Assembly (NCBI GenBank): GCA_903911925.1
Contig: CAIWFH010000029.1
Location: 1 to 48,843, forward strand
Origin: an uncultured Acidobacteriaceae bacterium
Lineage (GTDB): Bacteria > Acidobacteriota > Terriglobia > Terriglobales > Acidobacteriaceae
DNA length: 48,843 nucleotides
Direction: 5' to 3'
Below the pieces are notes generated by a model. The model made no database searches, was not told the origin of the DNA, and worked only from the letters and a program-made list of their open reading frames with translations. A program made the translations under genes and the position numbers. Positions within the stretch are counted from its first letter, which is position 1. The number at the start of each line of letters is the position of its first letter. Shown one piece after another: positions 38,202-46,881 of the stretch.

Positions 38202-40706
38202 CTATCGCTGGTTCTTTGGCTTGCCAGAGACTGGGTTGGTATCCGACACGGGCACAATGACTTTTGTTGGCTCAGCCTTTTCCGTTTGCACCTGCAACGC
38301 CGGTTTCACCTGCGCCTTAACCACCGCGGGAGCCTGCGCCCTTTGAGTCGAACCGGGCAATGCCGGATTTACCTGCAGAACGGGATTTGGTGCGGCCTTC
38401 GCCAATTTTGCAGGCGCGGCCGTGGTCGCAGCAGGCGATTCAGGCTTTGCCGGAGGCGTGGCCGCCGCTCTCAATAGCGGCTTTTCTTTCTCGTCGCCCA
38501 GGAACCGCTCATCGTCCTTGCCCGCGATGGCCGCGCGCATCAATGTCATCCAGATGGGCAGAGCCGCTTTTGCGCCCGTTTCCTTTTCGCCGAGGGACTG
38601 GTTGCCGTCATAGCCCACCCACACACCGCAGGTGATGGAGGGCGAAAAGCCCAGGAACCAGGCGTCGGTGTAATCGCTGGTGGTGCCGGTTTTGCCGCCC
38701 AGCGGGTGATTCAGCTGCGCCGCTGCGGCGCCAGTGCCCATACGGGTAACCGCGCGCAGCAGCCCCATCATGGTCCGCGCCGTCTCCTGGTCGATCACCT
38801 GTTTCACCGCCGGCGCCTCTTCCCACAAGGTGATATCGTCGGCATTCTTGACCCTGCGAATCAGGCGCGGCTTCACGTGAATGCCGTCGTTGGGAAAGAC
38901 GGCGTAGCCGGCCACCTGTTCTTCAAGCGTTACTTCCACCGCGCCCAGCGCGATGGGCAGGTAAGCCGGAATGTTGGTCGTGATGCCAAAGCGGTGTGCT
39001 ACGTCGATCACCTTGTGGATGCCCACCCGCGCGGCCAGCTTGACGGCCGGCACGTTGCGCGACTCGGCAAATGCGGCGGTCAGCGTCATTGCGCCCTTGT
39101 AGTCGCCTTCGTAGTTGTGTGGGCTGTAGCCGCCGAAACTCACCGGCGCGTCCACAATCATGTCGCCGGGCTTGGCGCCGTCTTCAATGGCCGCCGTGTA
39201 GACGTAAGGCTTGAAGCTGGAACCTGTCTGCCGCTGAGCCTGGGTGGCCCGGTTAAACACGCTCAATGCGTAGTCGCGCCCGCCCACCATGGCCAGCACA
39301 TCGCCAGTCGTGTTGTCCATTGCCAGCAGCGCGCCTTGCACCCCGGAGTCCTGCTCCAGAGTGGCGCGCCGCGCCCCGCTTTCCATCGCCTCGCCGAGTT
39401 GCACATAAAGAATGTCGCCGGGCTTGGCAATCGCATCGGCAAAGTGCACTCCGGTCCATTTCCAGTCTTCGGGAAGCAGGATGACCTGCTCCGCTCCCAC
39501 GCGCGCGCGAATCTCCAGGGGAAGAACGCGCGTCACCAGTGCATGCGTCCAGTCGCCCGGCCGGGTCTTCATGGCCCAATCAGGATGCTTGTATGTCTCC
39601 AGATCGTCGCCGCTGGTGAGTATGTTCTCGAGCTTGGCCTTCCATCCATGCCGCCGCTCATAGGTGGCCAGCCCATCGTTTACGGCGTGGTTGGCGGTTT
39701 GTTGCAGGTCGAGATCGAGCGTGGTTTCAACCTTCAGGCCGGCTTCATGCACCTCCGCCGATCCGAAGCGCTTTTCCAACTCGCGTCGAACTTCTTCCTG
39801 AAACCACGGAGCTACCGAGGCCTCAGGCTGCGCAACGTGCAGCCCCAGCGGGGCCATGCGCGACTGCTCGGCTGCCAGGTGCGAGATCACTCCGTCCGAC
39901 TCCATCTCGGTCAAGACCAGGTTGCGCCGGCGCAGCGCCTTGTCAGGGTTCAGCAGCGGCGAGTAGGCCGCCGGCCCCTTGGGCAAACCGGCCAGCAACG
40001 CGGCTTCGGTCAGCGTCACATCCTTGGCGTGCTTGCCAAAATAGAATTCGGCACCCGCCTCAAAACCGTACATACCGTGGCCCAGGTAGATCTGGTTGCC
40101 ATAGAGCGTGAAAATCTGCTGCTTGGTAAACGTGCGCTCAATCTGGATAGAGAGATATGCTTCCTGAATTTTACGGGTGGCAGTGCGCTCTGAAGAAAGA
40201 AACAGATTGCGCGCCAGTTGCATGGTAAGAGTAGAGGCCCCTTGTGCGCGGCCGTGGCTGTGCAGGTCGTACCAGAGCGCTCCTGCCACGCGGAAGATGT
40301 TTACGCCCCAGTGCGACTCAAAGCTCTTGTCTTCAATTGACACCACGGCATCGCGCAGGACAGGCGCAAAATCGTCGTAGCTTACCACCACCCGCCGCTC
40401 CAGCGCAAACGAGCCGATGATGCGTCCTTTGCGATCATAAAGATCCGTGGTTGTCGATGGGCGGTAGTGTTCCAGTTCATCAATCTGGGGCAGGTCGACC
40501 GAATAGACCAGCATGAGCCCGGCCAGCGATCCGGTGATGGCAGCCAGCGCCAGCAGTAGAGCCAGCGCAAACTTTCCGGCGAGCTTGCGCCGCCGCCGCT
40601 CCGGTACCGGCAGCATTGAGAGCCGGTTGTTCCGAAGCTGGCCACGCGTTCCTTGGGGCTGGATGGGAGGGGCAGCCAAGCGATTCAGGCCTCTTGGGCA
40701 TTTCAA
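38202..40706 (-). CDS. mrcA: Class A penicillin-binding protein 1A (glycosyltransferase/transpeptidase)
   Basis: Polymerises and crosslinks peptidoglycan. One N-terminal membrane helix (FALALLLALAAITGSLAGLM), then the GT51 domain (VVSIEDKSFESHWGVN, STLTMQLARNLFLS) and the transpeptidase with active-site Ser in GSSFKP, SDYTDAW region and KTGTTSD. A Pro/Ala-rich tail of about 90 residues follows the transpeptidase, longer than in many PBP1a. The open frame starts at TTG 40706; ATG 40616 gives an 804-residue protein and is equally likely. Convergent with the permease gene. Confidence 0.93.
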   Translation of the reverse strand: MKCPRGLNRLAAPPIQPQGTRGQLRNNRLSMLPVPERRRRKLAGKFALALLLALAAITGSLAGLMLVYSVDLPQIDELEHYRPSTTTDLYDRKGRIIGSFALERRVVVSYDDFAPVLRDAVVSIEDKSFESHWGVNIFRVAGALWYDLHSHGRAQGASTLTMQLARNLFLSSERTATRKIQEAYLSIQIERTFTKQQIFTLYGNQIYLGHGMYGFEAGAEFYFGKHAKDVTLTEAALLAGLPKGPAAYSPLLNPDKALRRRNLVLTEMESDGVISHLAAEQSRMAPLGLHVAQPEASVAPWFQEEVRRELEKRFGSAEVHEAGLKVETTLDLDLQQTANHAVNDGLATYERRHGWKAKLENILTSGDDLETYKHPDWAMKTRPGDWTHALVTRVLPLEIRARVGAEQVILLPEDWKWTGVHFADAIAKPGDILYVQLGEAMESGARRATLEQDSGVQGALLAMDNTTGDVLAMVGGRDYALSVFNRATQAQRQTGSSFKPYVYTAAIEDGAKPGDMIVDAPVSFGGYSPHNYEGDYKGAMTLTAAFAESRNVPAVKLAARVGIHKVIDVAHRFGITTNIPAYLPIALGAVEVTLEEQVAGYAVFPNDGIHVKPRLIRRVKNADDITLWEEAPAVKQVIDQETARTMMGLLRAVTRMGTGAAAAQLNHPLGGKTGTTSDYTDAWFLGFSPSITCGVWVGYDGNQSLGEKETGAKAALPIWMTLMRAAIAGKDDERFLGDEKEKPLLRAAATPPAKPESPAATTAAPAKLAKAAPNPVLQVNPALPGSTQRAQAPAVVKAQVKPALQVQTEKAEPTKVIVPVSDTNPVSGKPKNQR

Positions 40707-40881
40707 AACGCCAGATGGAGCGTGAATGCCTCAGCCCAAGGCTAGCATGGTTGCGCTCAAAATGTGGTTGCGCAAAATTACCCTGTACCACCCGGGCTAT
40801 GAGCGGGAAATCCCGTTTGCGGCAGGGAATCAATGCCTCATGCCATCCCCGCCGCCTGCGTTTTCCACCAGCCTGCAAGCC

Positions 40882-42012
40882 TTATCTGTCTTGCTTTGCT
40901 GCTTTTGCCTCTGCCTGGGCGGCCTTGGCTACCGGTTGCAAATGGACCTTCACCATTCCCACTGCCGCGGTGCTTGGCGGTATGCTGCTAGCTGCGGCTG
41001 GCGCGCCCGAGCCCTTCTCAAACGCCGTGTACAAAAGCGTAAAGCTGTCATTCCCTTCGGGAACCAGCCCAAGAGGGGTCCGAATGTCGCTCGCCCAGAT
41101 TCCACTGTCTTTTTGCACAATCAAATGTTGCCCATCGGACCAATGTACACCGTCGCGCGAAAATGTATAGCCGATTGCGTTTTGAACGTCTGTGTCGTAA
41201 ACCGCAACGTAAGTCCCGTCCTTGAGCCTGGTTACAACGGGATTCTCGGTGAACTTCCCTTCGATCTTCAGCGGATTGAGTTCGGTGCAGCGCTTCCACG
41301 GTCCGGCGAGGCTCGGCGCCTTGACCAGGCCAACCTGCCACGAAGAGATGGGAAGGGCCTCGGTGTGTGCGCTCCCGTAAAATCCATACCATTCGTTGCC
41401 AACCTGGTAAGGAAAGAACGAATCCGTCCCCTGCAATCCCTCCCAGGAGTCAGAATCTTTCCCGCGCTTTAAAATCACGCCCGCGTCTTTATACGGCCCA
41501 TCAATGCCGTTCATGCCGCTGACGCGCGAAACCGCCCGCCATATCTCGCCCTCGGTATTGTTCAGCCACTGGGTCGGAGTGTCGGGAGCGCAGTGATAAG
41601 CAACATAGAAGACATTCCAGCGGTTCTCTTTCGCACTGAAGACGGGCATCGGCGCCCAGAGAGCGGCGCGCGGGTCCTCCCCCGTGAAATTGCCGCTCGA
41701 CTCAAACACGGTGCCCCGCCGGGTCCAGTGGATCGCATCCGGGCTAACCCAGTGCCCGAGTTTCATCTTCACCCATTCCGGGTTGGCAACCATCTCTGAA
41801 GTGAAAAGATGATAGGCGCCATTGACCTTTAAGACCGAGCCGCCTTCAAAGCCGTACTTGTTTCCTTCGGCGCCCGGCGAACGGGTCGTCAATATCGGGG
41901 AATCGAGCGACTTGGTGACCACCAACTCCCGGTCCGGGCCAGAAGCAAATCCCATCGCCGCGCCAAGGGAGAAAACTCCCGCGCAGAACAGCAGCGTCCT
42001 TTGAATTTTCAT
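40882..42012 (-). CDS. Secreted five-bladed beta-propeller glycosidase-like protein (GH43-type)
   Basis: 376 residues with a signal peptide (LLFCAGVFSLGAAMGFA). Repeated blade motifs (YGFEGGSVLKVNGAYHLFTS, EDPRAALWAPMPVFSAKENR, FTENPVVTRLKDGTYVAVYD) and SPDAIHW/SRDGVHW elements are typical of GH43/GH32-like propellers acting on arabinans, xylans or fructans. Exact family and catalytic acids are not certain from sequence alone. The last 40 residues are Ala/Lys-rich. Confidence 0.7.
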   Translation of the reverse strand: MKIQRTLLFCAGVFSLGAAMGFASGPDRELVVTKSLDSPILTTRSPGAEGNKYGFEGGSVLKVNGAYHLFTSEMVANPEWVKMKLGHWVSPDAIHWTRRGTVFESSGNFTGEDPRAALWAPMPVFSAKENRWNVFYVAYHCAPDTPTQWLNNTEGEIWRAVSRVSGMNGIDGPYKDAGVILKRGKDSDSWEGLQGTDSFFPYQVGNEWYGFYGSAHTEALPISSWQVGLVKAPSLAGPWKRCTELNPLKIEGKFTENPVVTRLKDGTYVAVYDTDVQNAIGYTFSRDGVHWSDGQHLIVQKDSGIWASDIRTPLGLVPEGNDSFTLLYTAFEKGSGAPAAASSIPPSTAAVGMVKVHLQPVAKAAQAEAKAAKQDR

Positions 42013-42130
42013 TCAATGAGTTTATCGAGCGCCGCCCGTGTAGGTAATACTTTTTTCGATGCCTCGTTCGGTCGGCGCTTTTGGGCGATAGAGTGTGCGT
42101 TAGCTGAATGTCCAATCTAACCAGCGAGCT

Positions 42131-42171
42131 TGGGTGCCCCTGGTCTCGATTTTGAGACCAGGGATACCACC
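42131..42171 (-). repeat. Dispersed palindromic repeat, GGTCTC subclass, copy 4 (inverted)
   Basis: On the minus strand: GGTGGTATCCC, TGGTCTC, loop AAAATC, GAGACCA, GGGGCACCCA. Lies between two minus-strand genes. Confidence 0.85.
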
Positions 42172-42209
42172 AACCTCAATCGACAGGACAAAACTACGGC
42201 GTCAAAAAC

Positions 42210-43670
42210 TTACCCCGCCGCCACTTCCTTCAAATCGGCCCGGGCGTTTTCATACGTCTTGTTGTACGCCAGCAACTTCTCATCTGGTTCGATGCCCCAA
42301 TGCTTGCAGGCCTCGCGATACACCTCCGGCCACCAGTTGCGGTGCTCCGTCAGTCCATCCTCTTTCCACTTTTTCCAATCCACCAGCACCTTGTTCCACA
42401 CCTTGTCGCCAAAGGCCATGGCCTCAACCTGGGTACCGATCTGGGGCACGAACCAGTCTTTGCCGATCTTGGCATGCAGCACCTCGTCGGCCCAGTCGTA
42501 GTCCTGAATCCTCGCGGTCAGCGGGTCGGCCGTGGCTACCCCAATCTCCCACTCGTTTTCCTTTCCGCCCTTTCTCGGCATCAGTCCCTGCTCGATGGTG
42601 AACAGAACCCCGTGCCGTTCCTGTGGCGTCAGGATGGTGTTCAAACCCAGAGACCATGTGAAATTGAACGGTATCTTCGTCCAGTCGATGCCGAGGGAAA
42701 CAAAACCGACTTCGCCCATCATGGCGTGCCTTGCCTCGTCCCAAAGCTGGCGGGTCATATCCTGGTAGTAGCCCCACTGCTTTCCGGTTTCTTCGAAAAT
42801 GATGCTCGACATCATCTCCGGCACGTCGATCTCGCGCATGCGCTTGAAGTAGAGCATGATCGTCTTCGGCAGCGCAGCGGTTTCCGGATCGAAGAGCAGC
42901 GCTTCGGCATTCACGCCCATGTTGTAGGGATCGATGAACCGCTCGTCGCGTTTCGGTACCGGATCGTACTTGTAAGGCGTCGCGGAAAAATGCCGCTCCA
43001 CCTTCTCCCCGCTCTTCTCTTTGCTGCCGTCCAGGTCGCCGGCGGCGGCTAGAATCCTGTCCAGCGTTGCCAGCCATCCTTGCAGTTCCGCGCGGTCTGT
43101 GTCCTTCACCAGGCACTCGATGGCCTCTGTCCCATATTGCTGGGCATCCTGCAATTCGAGCAGCGTAAACCGGCAAATGCGATACGTCGGATGGTCGAAC
43201 ATTTTGTTGGTGTCGGCCATCAGATTCTCAAGCGCGCGGATCACTGCGGGAAGCGCCTTCCCGTAAAGGCCCAGCAGCAGCGCCTCGGTAGAAGGAGCGC
43301 ACAGAACCTCGTCGAAAAACAAATCCAGCATCAGGTCGGGCGAAATCTCAAGCCCATACGGAGGCTGCCGCATCTCGCGAACGCGCTTTGAAAACTCGCC
43401 CACATGCTCTGAGCAGTAGAACGCGTGCAGGCTGAAAGCCATCTTCAACTCGTACACCGGCATGGCGGGGATGCGCGCGATCAACGCCATGTGCAGGCGC
43501 TTCAACGCCCAATGAATCCGCTTGATTCGCTCCACCGACTCGGTAACGGTCAGCCCTTTGGTGGTGGCTTCCTTCATGGTCAGAAGGCCGGCTAACGGTG
43601 ACAATCCGGCGTAGCCGCGATAATCATCGACAGAAATACTAGATTGGCGCGAGGCCACTGTCTCGTTCAT
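42210..43670 (-). CDS. Ferritin-like (diiron-type) protein of unknown function
   Basis: 486 residues, no signal peptide or membrane helix; GAGGTGAAG precedes the ATG. Long helices with ferritin-like metal motifs: IIFEETGKQWGYY, WDEARHAMMGE (ExxH) and WADEVLHAKIGKDW (ExxH), plus FYCSEHVGEF earlier. Two ExxH pairs on separate helices fit a carboxylate-bridged diiron site, as in DUF455-like oxidase or storage proteins. Substrate and reaction unknown. It stands alone between repeat-bearing spacers. Confidence 0.7.
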   Translation of the reverse strand: MNETVASRQSSISVDDYRGYAGLSPLAGLLTMKEATTKGLTVTESVERIKRIHWALKRLHMALIARIPAMPVYELKMAFSLHAFYCSEHVGEFSKRVREMRQPPYGLEISPDLMLDLFFDEVLCAPSTEALLLGLYGKALPAVIRALENLMADTNKMFDHPTYRICRFTLLELQDAQQYGTEAIECLVKDTDRAELQGWLATLDRILAAAGDLDGSKEKSGEKVERHFSATPYKYDPVPKRDERFIDPYNMGVNAEALLFDPETAALPKTIMLYFKRMREIDVPEMMSSIIFEETGKQWGYYQDMTRQLWDEARHAMMGEVGFVSLGIDWTKIPFNFTWSLGLNTILTPQERHGVLFTIEQGLMPRKGGKENEWEIGVATADPLTARIQDYDWADEVLHAKIGKDWFVPQIGTQVEAMAFGDKVWNKVLVDWKKWKEDGLTEHRNWWPEVYREACKHWGIEPDEKLLAYNKTYENARADLKEVAAG

Positions 43671-43763
43671 GTTTCTTCACCTCGGGGAATGGAGGTACTT
43701 TGATAATGCCGGATTAAAGTGTTTTTAAAGACAAAATGAAACCAAGGGCGAAAACAAAAACCA

Positions 43764-43817
43764 TGGGTGCCCCACCCTCGCCGCGTATTTGTTTTTGCGG
43801 CCAGGGTGGGATGGCAC
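43764..43817 (-). repeat. Dispersed palindromic repeat, GGGTGGGG subclass, copy 4 (inverted)
   Basis: On the minus strand: GTGCCATCCCACCCTGGCCGC, an A-rich loop, then GCGGCGAGGGTGGGGCACCCA; the inner stem GCCGC/GCGGC is short. Confidence 0.75.
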
Positions 43818-43846
43818 GATGCCCGATTTCGGGCACATAAACGTTG

Positions 43847-45055
43847 TTAGCTCTTCTTCGCCTTCAACAGATCCAGCGCCTTGGTCAACGGTTCATCGCC
43901 TTTCGCAGGCGGAGCGGCTTCTTCTGTATCGACCTCTTCGTCCTGCGCCTGTCCCACCAGAACCGTAGGCAGCACAGCCTCGTCCTGAATCTTCTTGCCT
44001 GAAGGCCTCTCGTACTTGGCAACCGTCAGCACCAGCGCCGCGCCGTCCGGCAACTCAATGGTCTTCTGCACCGAACCCTCGCCGAAGGTACGCTCGCCCA
44101 CTACGTCTGCGCGCTTGGCGTCTTCAATTGCGGCGGCGGCCAGTTCCGCCGCGCCATAGGTTCCGCGATTCACCAGCACCGCCAGCGGCGCGTCCGAAAT
44201 AAACTTCGCCGCATCCGCAGCGAATGTCTGTTGGGGGAATTTTTGCCCCTCCAGCATCGCCAGCGTGCCTTGCTTCACAAAAAAGTTGGCGAGGCGGAGG
44301 CCTTGCTGGGCGTCGTCGCCGGATGAATCTCTAAGGTCAAGTAACACCTTGCGGGTGTTGCCCCATGACTTCACTTTTGCGGCAATCTCGTCAACTCGAG
44401 ATGCAGTCAATTCGCCCGGCTTGAGGTAGAGAATAGTTGAGCTCTCATACTGCTGCTCTGCCATTGCCGGAGGCGCGGTGATGGTGCGGGTCAGAGTCAG
44501 CTTGTCGGGGTCGGCCTTGCGCGGGCGCACCACTGACAGCGTGAAGGTGCTGCCGGCCTTGCCTTCAAGCATGAGCCGGATAACGGCCAGCGACAGTTCG
44601 CGCGTCGACTGTTCGCCGATGGATTCGATCACGTCGCCGTCGGCCAGGTGCTCCTTGTCCGCAGGAGAGCCGGGGAGCACGCTCACAATCGTGGCGTATC
44701 CAAACCTCTTTGAAACCGTGATGCCTACCTGGGCCACGCCGCTGGCCGGGCGATCTTTGTAAATCTTGTATTCTGTGGCACTTAGGTAGCTCGAATCGGC
44801 ATCCAGCGACTCCAGCAGCCCATGCAGCGCGCCTGCTGTCACGTCGTTGATGTTGGGGTCGGTCACGTAATCCGACTGAACCTTCTTCAGCACCTCGGCG
44901 TAAACGCGCATCTGGCGGTAGGCGCCGTCCTGCTCGCTTCCGGCATGCACGCCGAACCACCCGAACTCGCCTATGGCAAAACCCAGGCCGAGAGCGGCGA
45001 AAATCGCCGTCGAAAGAACAAAGACAAAACGCTGGAAGAGCTTGGACACGGACAC
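43847..45055 (-). CDS. S41 (CtpA-like) peptidase homologue lacking the catalytic Ser-Lys dyad
   Basis: About 402 residues from the GTG at 45055, where relatives begin (SKLFQRFVFVLS); the frame is open to 45226. One N-terminal membrane helix, then the CTP N-terminal region (YAEVLKKVQSDYVTDPNIND), a PDZ domain (VGITVSKRFGYATIVSVLPG) and the S41 core. Active CtpA enzymes have GSASASE and FGKGSVQ; here the aligned text is GTYGAAE and FGEGSVQ. Ser is replaced by Gly (codon at 44153-44155) and Lys by Glu (44078-44080), 25 residues apart, the same spacing as the E. coli Prc dyad. A binding or regulatory role rather than proteolysis is inferred. Confidence 0.8.
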   Translation of the reverse strand: MSVSKLFQRFVFVLSTAIFAALGLGFAIGEFGWFGVHAGSEQDGAYRQMRVYAEVLKKVQSDYVTDPNINDVTAGALHGLLESLDADSSYLSATEYKIYKDRPASGVAQVGITVSKRFGYATIVSVLPGSPADKEHLADGDVIESIGEQSTRELSLAVIRLMLEGKAGSTFTLSVVRPRKADPDKLTLTRTITAPPAMAEQQYESSTILYLKPGELTASRVDEIAAKVKSWGNTRKVLLDLRDSSGDDAQQGLRLANFFVKQGTLAMLEGQKFPQQTFAADAAKFISDAPLAVLVNRGTYGAAELAAAAIEDAKRADVVGERTFGEGSVQKTIELPDGAALVLTVAKYERPSGKKIQDEAVLPTVLVGQAQDEEVDTEEAAPPAKGDEPLTKALDLLKAKKS

Positions 45056-45230
45056 CACCGGGGGCGGCCCCGTGGGGAAAAAGGCCGCACATCCTATAGA
45101 CGCAATCATACCCCAAGGGGTTTGGGACCGGACTTTGTTATGGAGCATGGAAGAGGCGAAAGTGTGGCCGGATGGACACAGTTCTGGGAAAGAATCGGGT
45201 GTAGAAGTGAGGGCGTCCAAATGCACTCAG

Positions 45231-45287
45231 TTGTCTAAATTTGTTGGTGGACTTCGGAGGTCACCAAAATTCGTGTAATTTGGACAA
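45231..45287. repeat. Long imperfect hairpin between the S41 homologue and the sugar transporter
   Basis: TTGTCTAAATT (45231-45241) pairs with AATTTGGACAA (45277-45287) with one G-U; inside, TTGGT plus GAC pairs with GTC plus ACCAA around loop TTCGGAG. About 57 bases in all. Confidence 0.6.
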
Positions 45288-45293
45288 ATTGTC

Positions 45294-45335
45294 GAGGACC
45301 GGGAGGTCCTCGAAACAGCCGACCGGGAGGTCGGC
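45294..45335. repeat. Two tandem hairpins with identical GGGA loops
   Basis: GAGGACC-GGGA-GGTCCTC (45294-45311) and GCCGACC-GGGA-GGTCGGC (45318-45335) are perfect 7-bp stems separated by six bases. The second, followed by GCTAC, matches a repeat type (GTAGCGCCGACCTCCCGG on the other strand) I recall from several Acidobacteriota and Verrucomicrobiota genomes. Confidence 0.8.
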
Positions 45336-45368
45336 GCTACAAAAACCTGGCGGCCGCTAGGCCCGTAT

Positions 45369-46661
45369 TTAGGAGAAGCGCGTTCGCCGCCACAAAAGCG
45401 TTCCGCAGATTCCCAGCGGCAAAATGGTCCCCACCACCAGCACGATCATCCAGGGCATGCTGAGGGCCAGGTGCTGGCTCTTCGTCCCCACGCCCAGCCA
45501 GACAAAGATGCCCACTGCAACCAGCATCACCACGGCCTCCCACCAGTGGCGCACAGGTTTGCGCTCGGAGCGCGGGTCGTTGCCGGCCACAATCGCTGCC
45601 ACCTTTTCGGCGTCCAGGCCGTAGCGGTCGCACTCGCGGAGCATGGCTTGCCTCCAGTTTCCCAGTTCCGAGGCGCCGGGGTCGGCCATGCTGATTGAAA
45701 TGGCTCCGGCAATCATCACCAGCGATCCGGTGACGATCAGCGCTTTCTCACTGAAGCTCAACCCGGAGAACTCTGTGAAGACCAGCGCGCCCCACGCCAA
45801 TCCCCAAAGCTGGTTGGTGTTCGAGAGCGGAATTCCACGCCCGATGCCAATGTACTTGGCCGCAAAGTTCTGGAAAAGGTCGCCGATCACCCAGCAGAAG
45901 CCGCCCAGGAAGGGCCAGAAGAGCATGGGCCGCGCCCGGTGCAACTCCGCCACCACCGGGCCAACGCCGCCAAAATAGAACAGCCCAATGGTGAGGATGG
46001 TGCCCAACTCGCCGAAGGTAAAGATGGTGACAAACGAAAGCGGGTTCATGCCGCTGATATACGCCTTGCGGTAGGGGATATACATGGTGCCCAGCAGCAC
46101 GCCCGCGCCCAGCGCCGCCACAATGCCCACCGCGGCCTTGCCCGGCGTGTCGCTCTGGCGCGCCGTGGCATAGGCCAGAATCGCCGCGCCTCCCACAATC
46201 GCCGAGGCTCCTCCCACGACCCTGGACCATCCCTTGAAACCGGAGCCGCGCAGTTCCTTGAAGAGCAGGCAGGCCCAGAACAGTCCCACCAGGCTATTGG
46301 TGTTCCACAGCGGAAAGGCAATGGCCAGGCCCACATTGCGCACCGCGTAGATGGTCAGCGTATTGGCCACGGCCCAGAGCATTCCCGCCATCAGGGCCCA
46401 GACGATGAGATGCGGCTTGTCGCGCAGATCGGCAAACAGCTGGTCAGTGCCTTTCAGCAGCGTGGGAACCGTCCAGCGGGCCACGAACGCGCCCATCACC
46501 ATGCCCATGGAGATGAGAATGGGAGAAAAGCCCGCGTTCACCAGTTTGGTAGGCGCCTCGGCAGTGCCCAGCCACACGGCCGCGGCCAGCCCGCAAAAGA
46601 CACCAAGTTTATGCAGGGAGAGCGTCGATCGCCCTCCCAAGCCGGCTCCGTTGTCGCTCAA
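45369..46661 (-). CDS. GRP/DMT-superfamily sugar transporter
   Basis: 430-residue membrane protein with ten hydrophobic segments in two repeats of five. Motifs such as AAVWLGTAEAPTKLVNAG, LAIAFPLWNTNSLVGLFWA and IGIGRGIPLSNTNQLWGLAW match the glucose/ribose porter family, with the paired xPLxNTN signature in both halves. Between segments eight and nine there is a cytoplasmic loop of about 45 residues (LGNWRQAMLRECDRYGLDAE...) that is longer than usual. Starts at TTG with AGGTGA upstream. Imports sugars; substrate unassigned. Confidence 0.8.
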   Translation of the reverse strand: MSDNGAGLGGRSTLSLHKLGVFCGLAAAVWLGTAEAPTKLVNAGFSPILISMGMVMGAFVARWTVPTLLKGTDQLFADLRDKPHLIVWALMAGMLWAVANTLTIYAVRNVGLAIAFPLWNTNSLVGLFWACLLFKELRGSGFKGWSRVVGGASAIVGGAAILAYATARQSDTPGKAAVGIVAALGAGVLLGTMYIPYRKAYISGMNPLSFVTIFTFGELGTILTIGLFYFGGVGPVVAELHRARPMLFWPFLGGFCWVIGDLFQNFAAKYIGIGRGIPLSNTNQLWGLAWGALVFTEFSGLSFSEKALIVTGSLVMIAGAISISMADPGASELGNWRQAMLRECDRYGLDAEKVAAIVAGNDPRSERKPVRHWWEAVVMLVAVGIFVWLGVGTKSQHLALSMPWMIVLVVGTILPLGICGTLLWRRTRFS

Positions 46662-46881
46662 GAATTCACCTGTGGCTCATTAGAAGGAAAATGCCTGCAA
46701 TCAATATACCGATGGGAAGCCAGAGATGCAGACAGGCGAGCAGAATACACCAGCACTGTTAACTCGGGAGCAATCTCCAGATTGGCGGCCAACTTTTCAA
46801 AACCCGGAGTATCGTGTTTGGCAACAGCCAGGGCACTGCTCGCCGATTGCTTTCGATTTCTGTGGCCATCGCAGAGGTACG

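Noticed and set aside
38706..40193. 495-residue plus-strand open frame opposite the PBP1a gene
   Set aside because: Antisense shadow of the PBP gene; no motifs, composition typical of such shadows.
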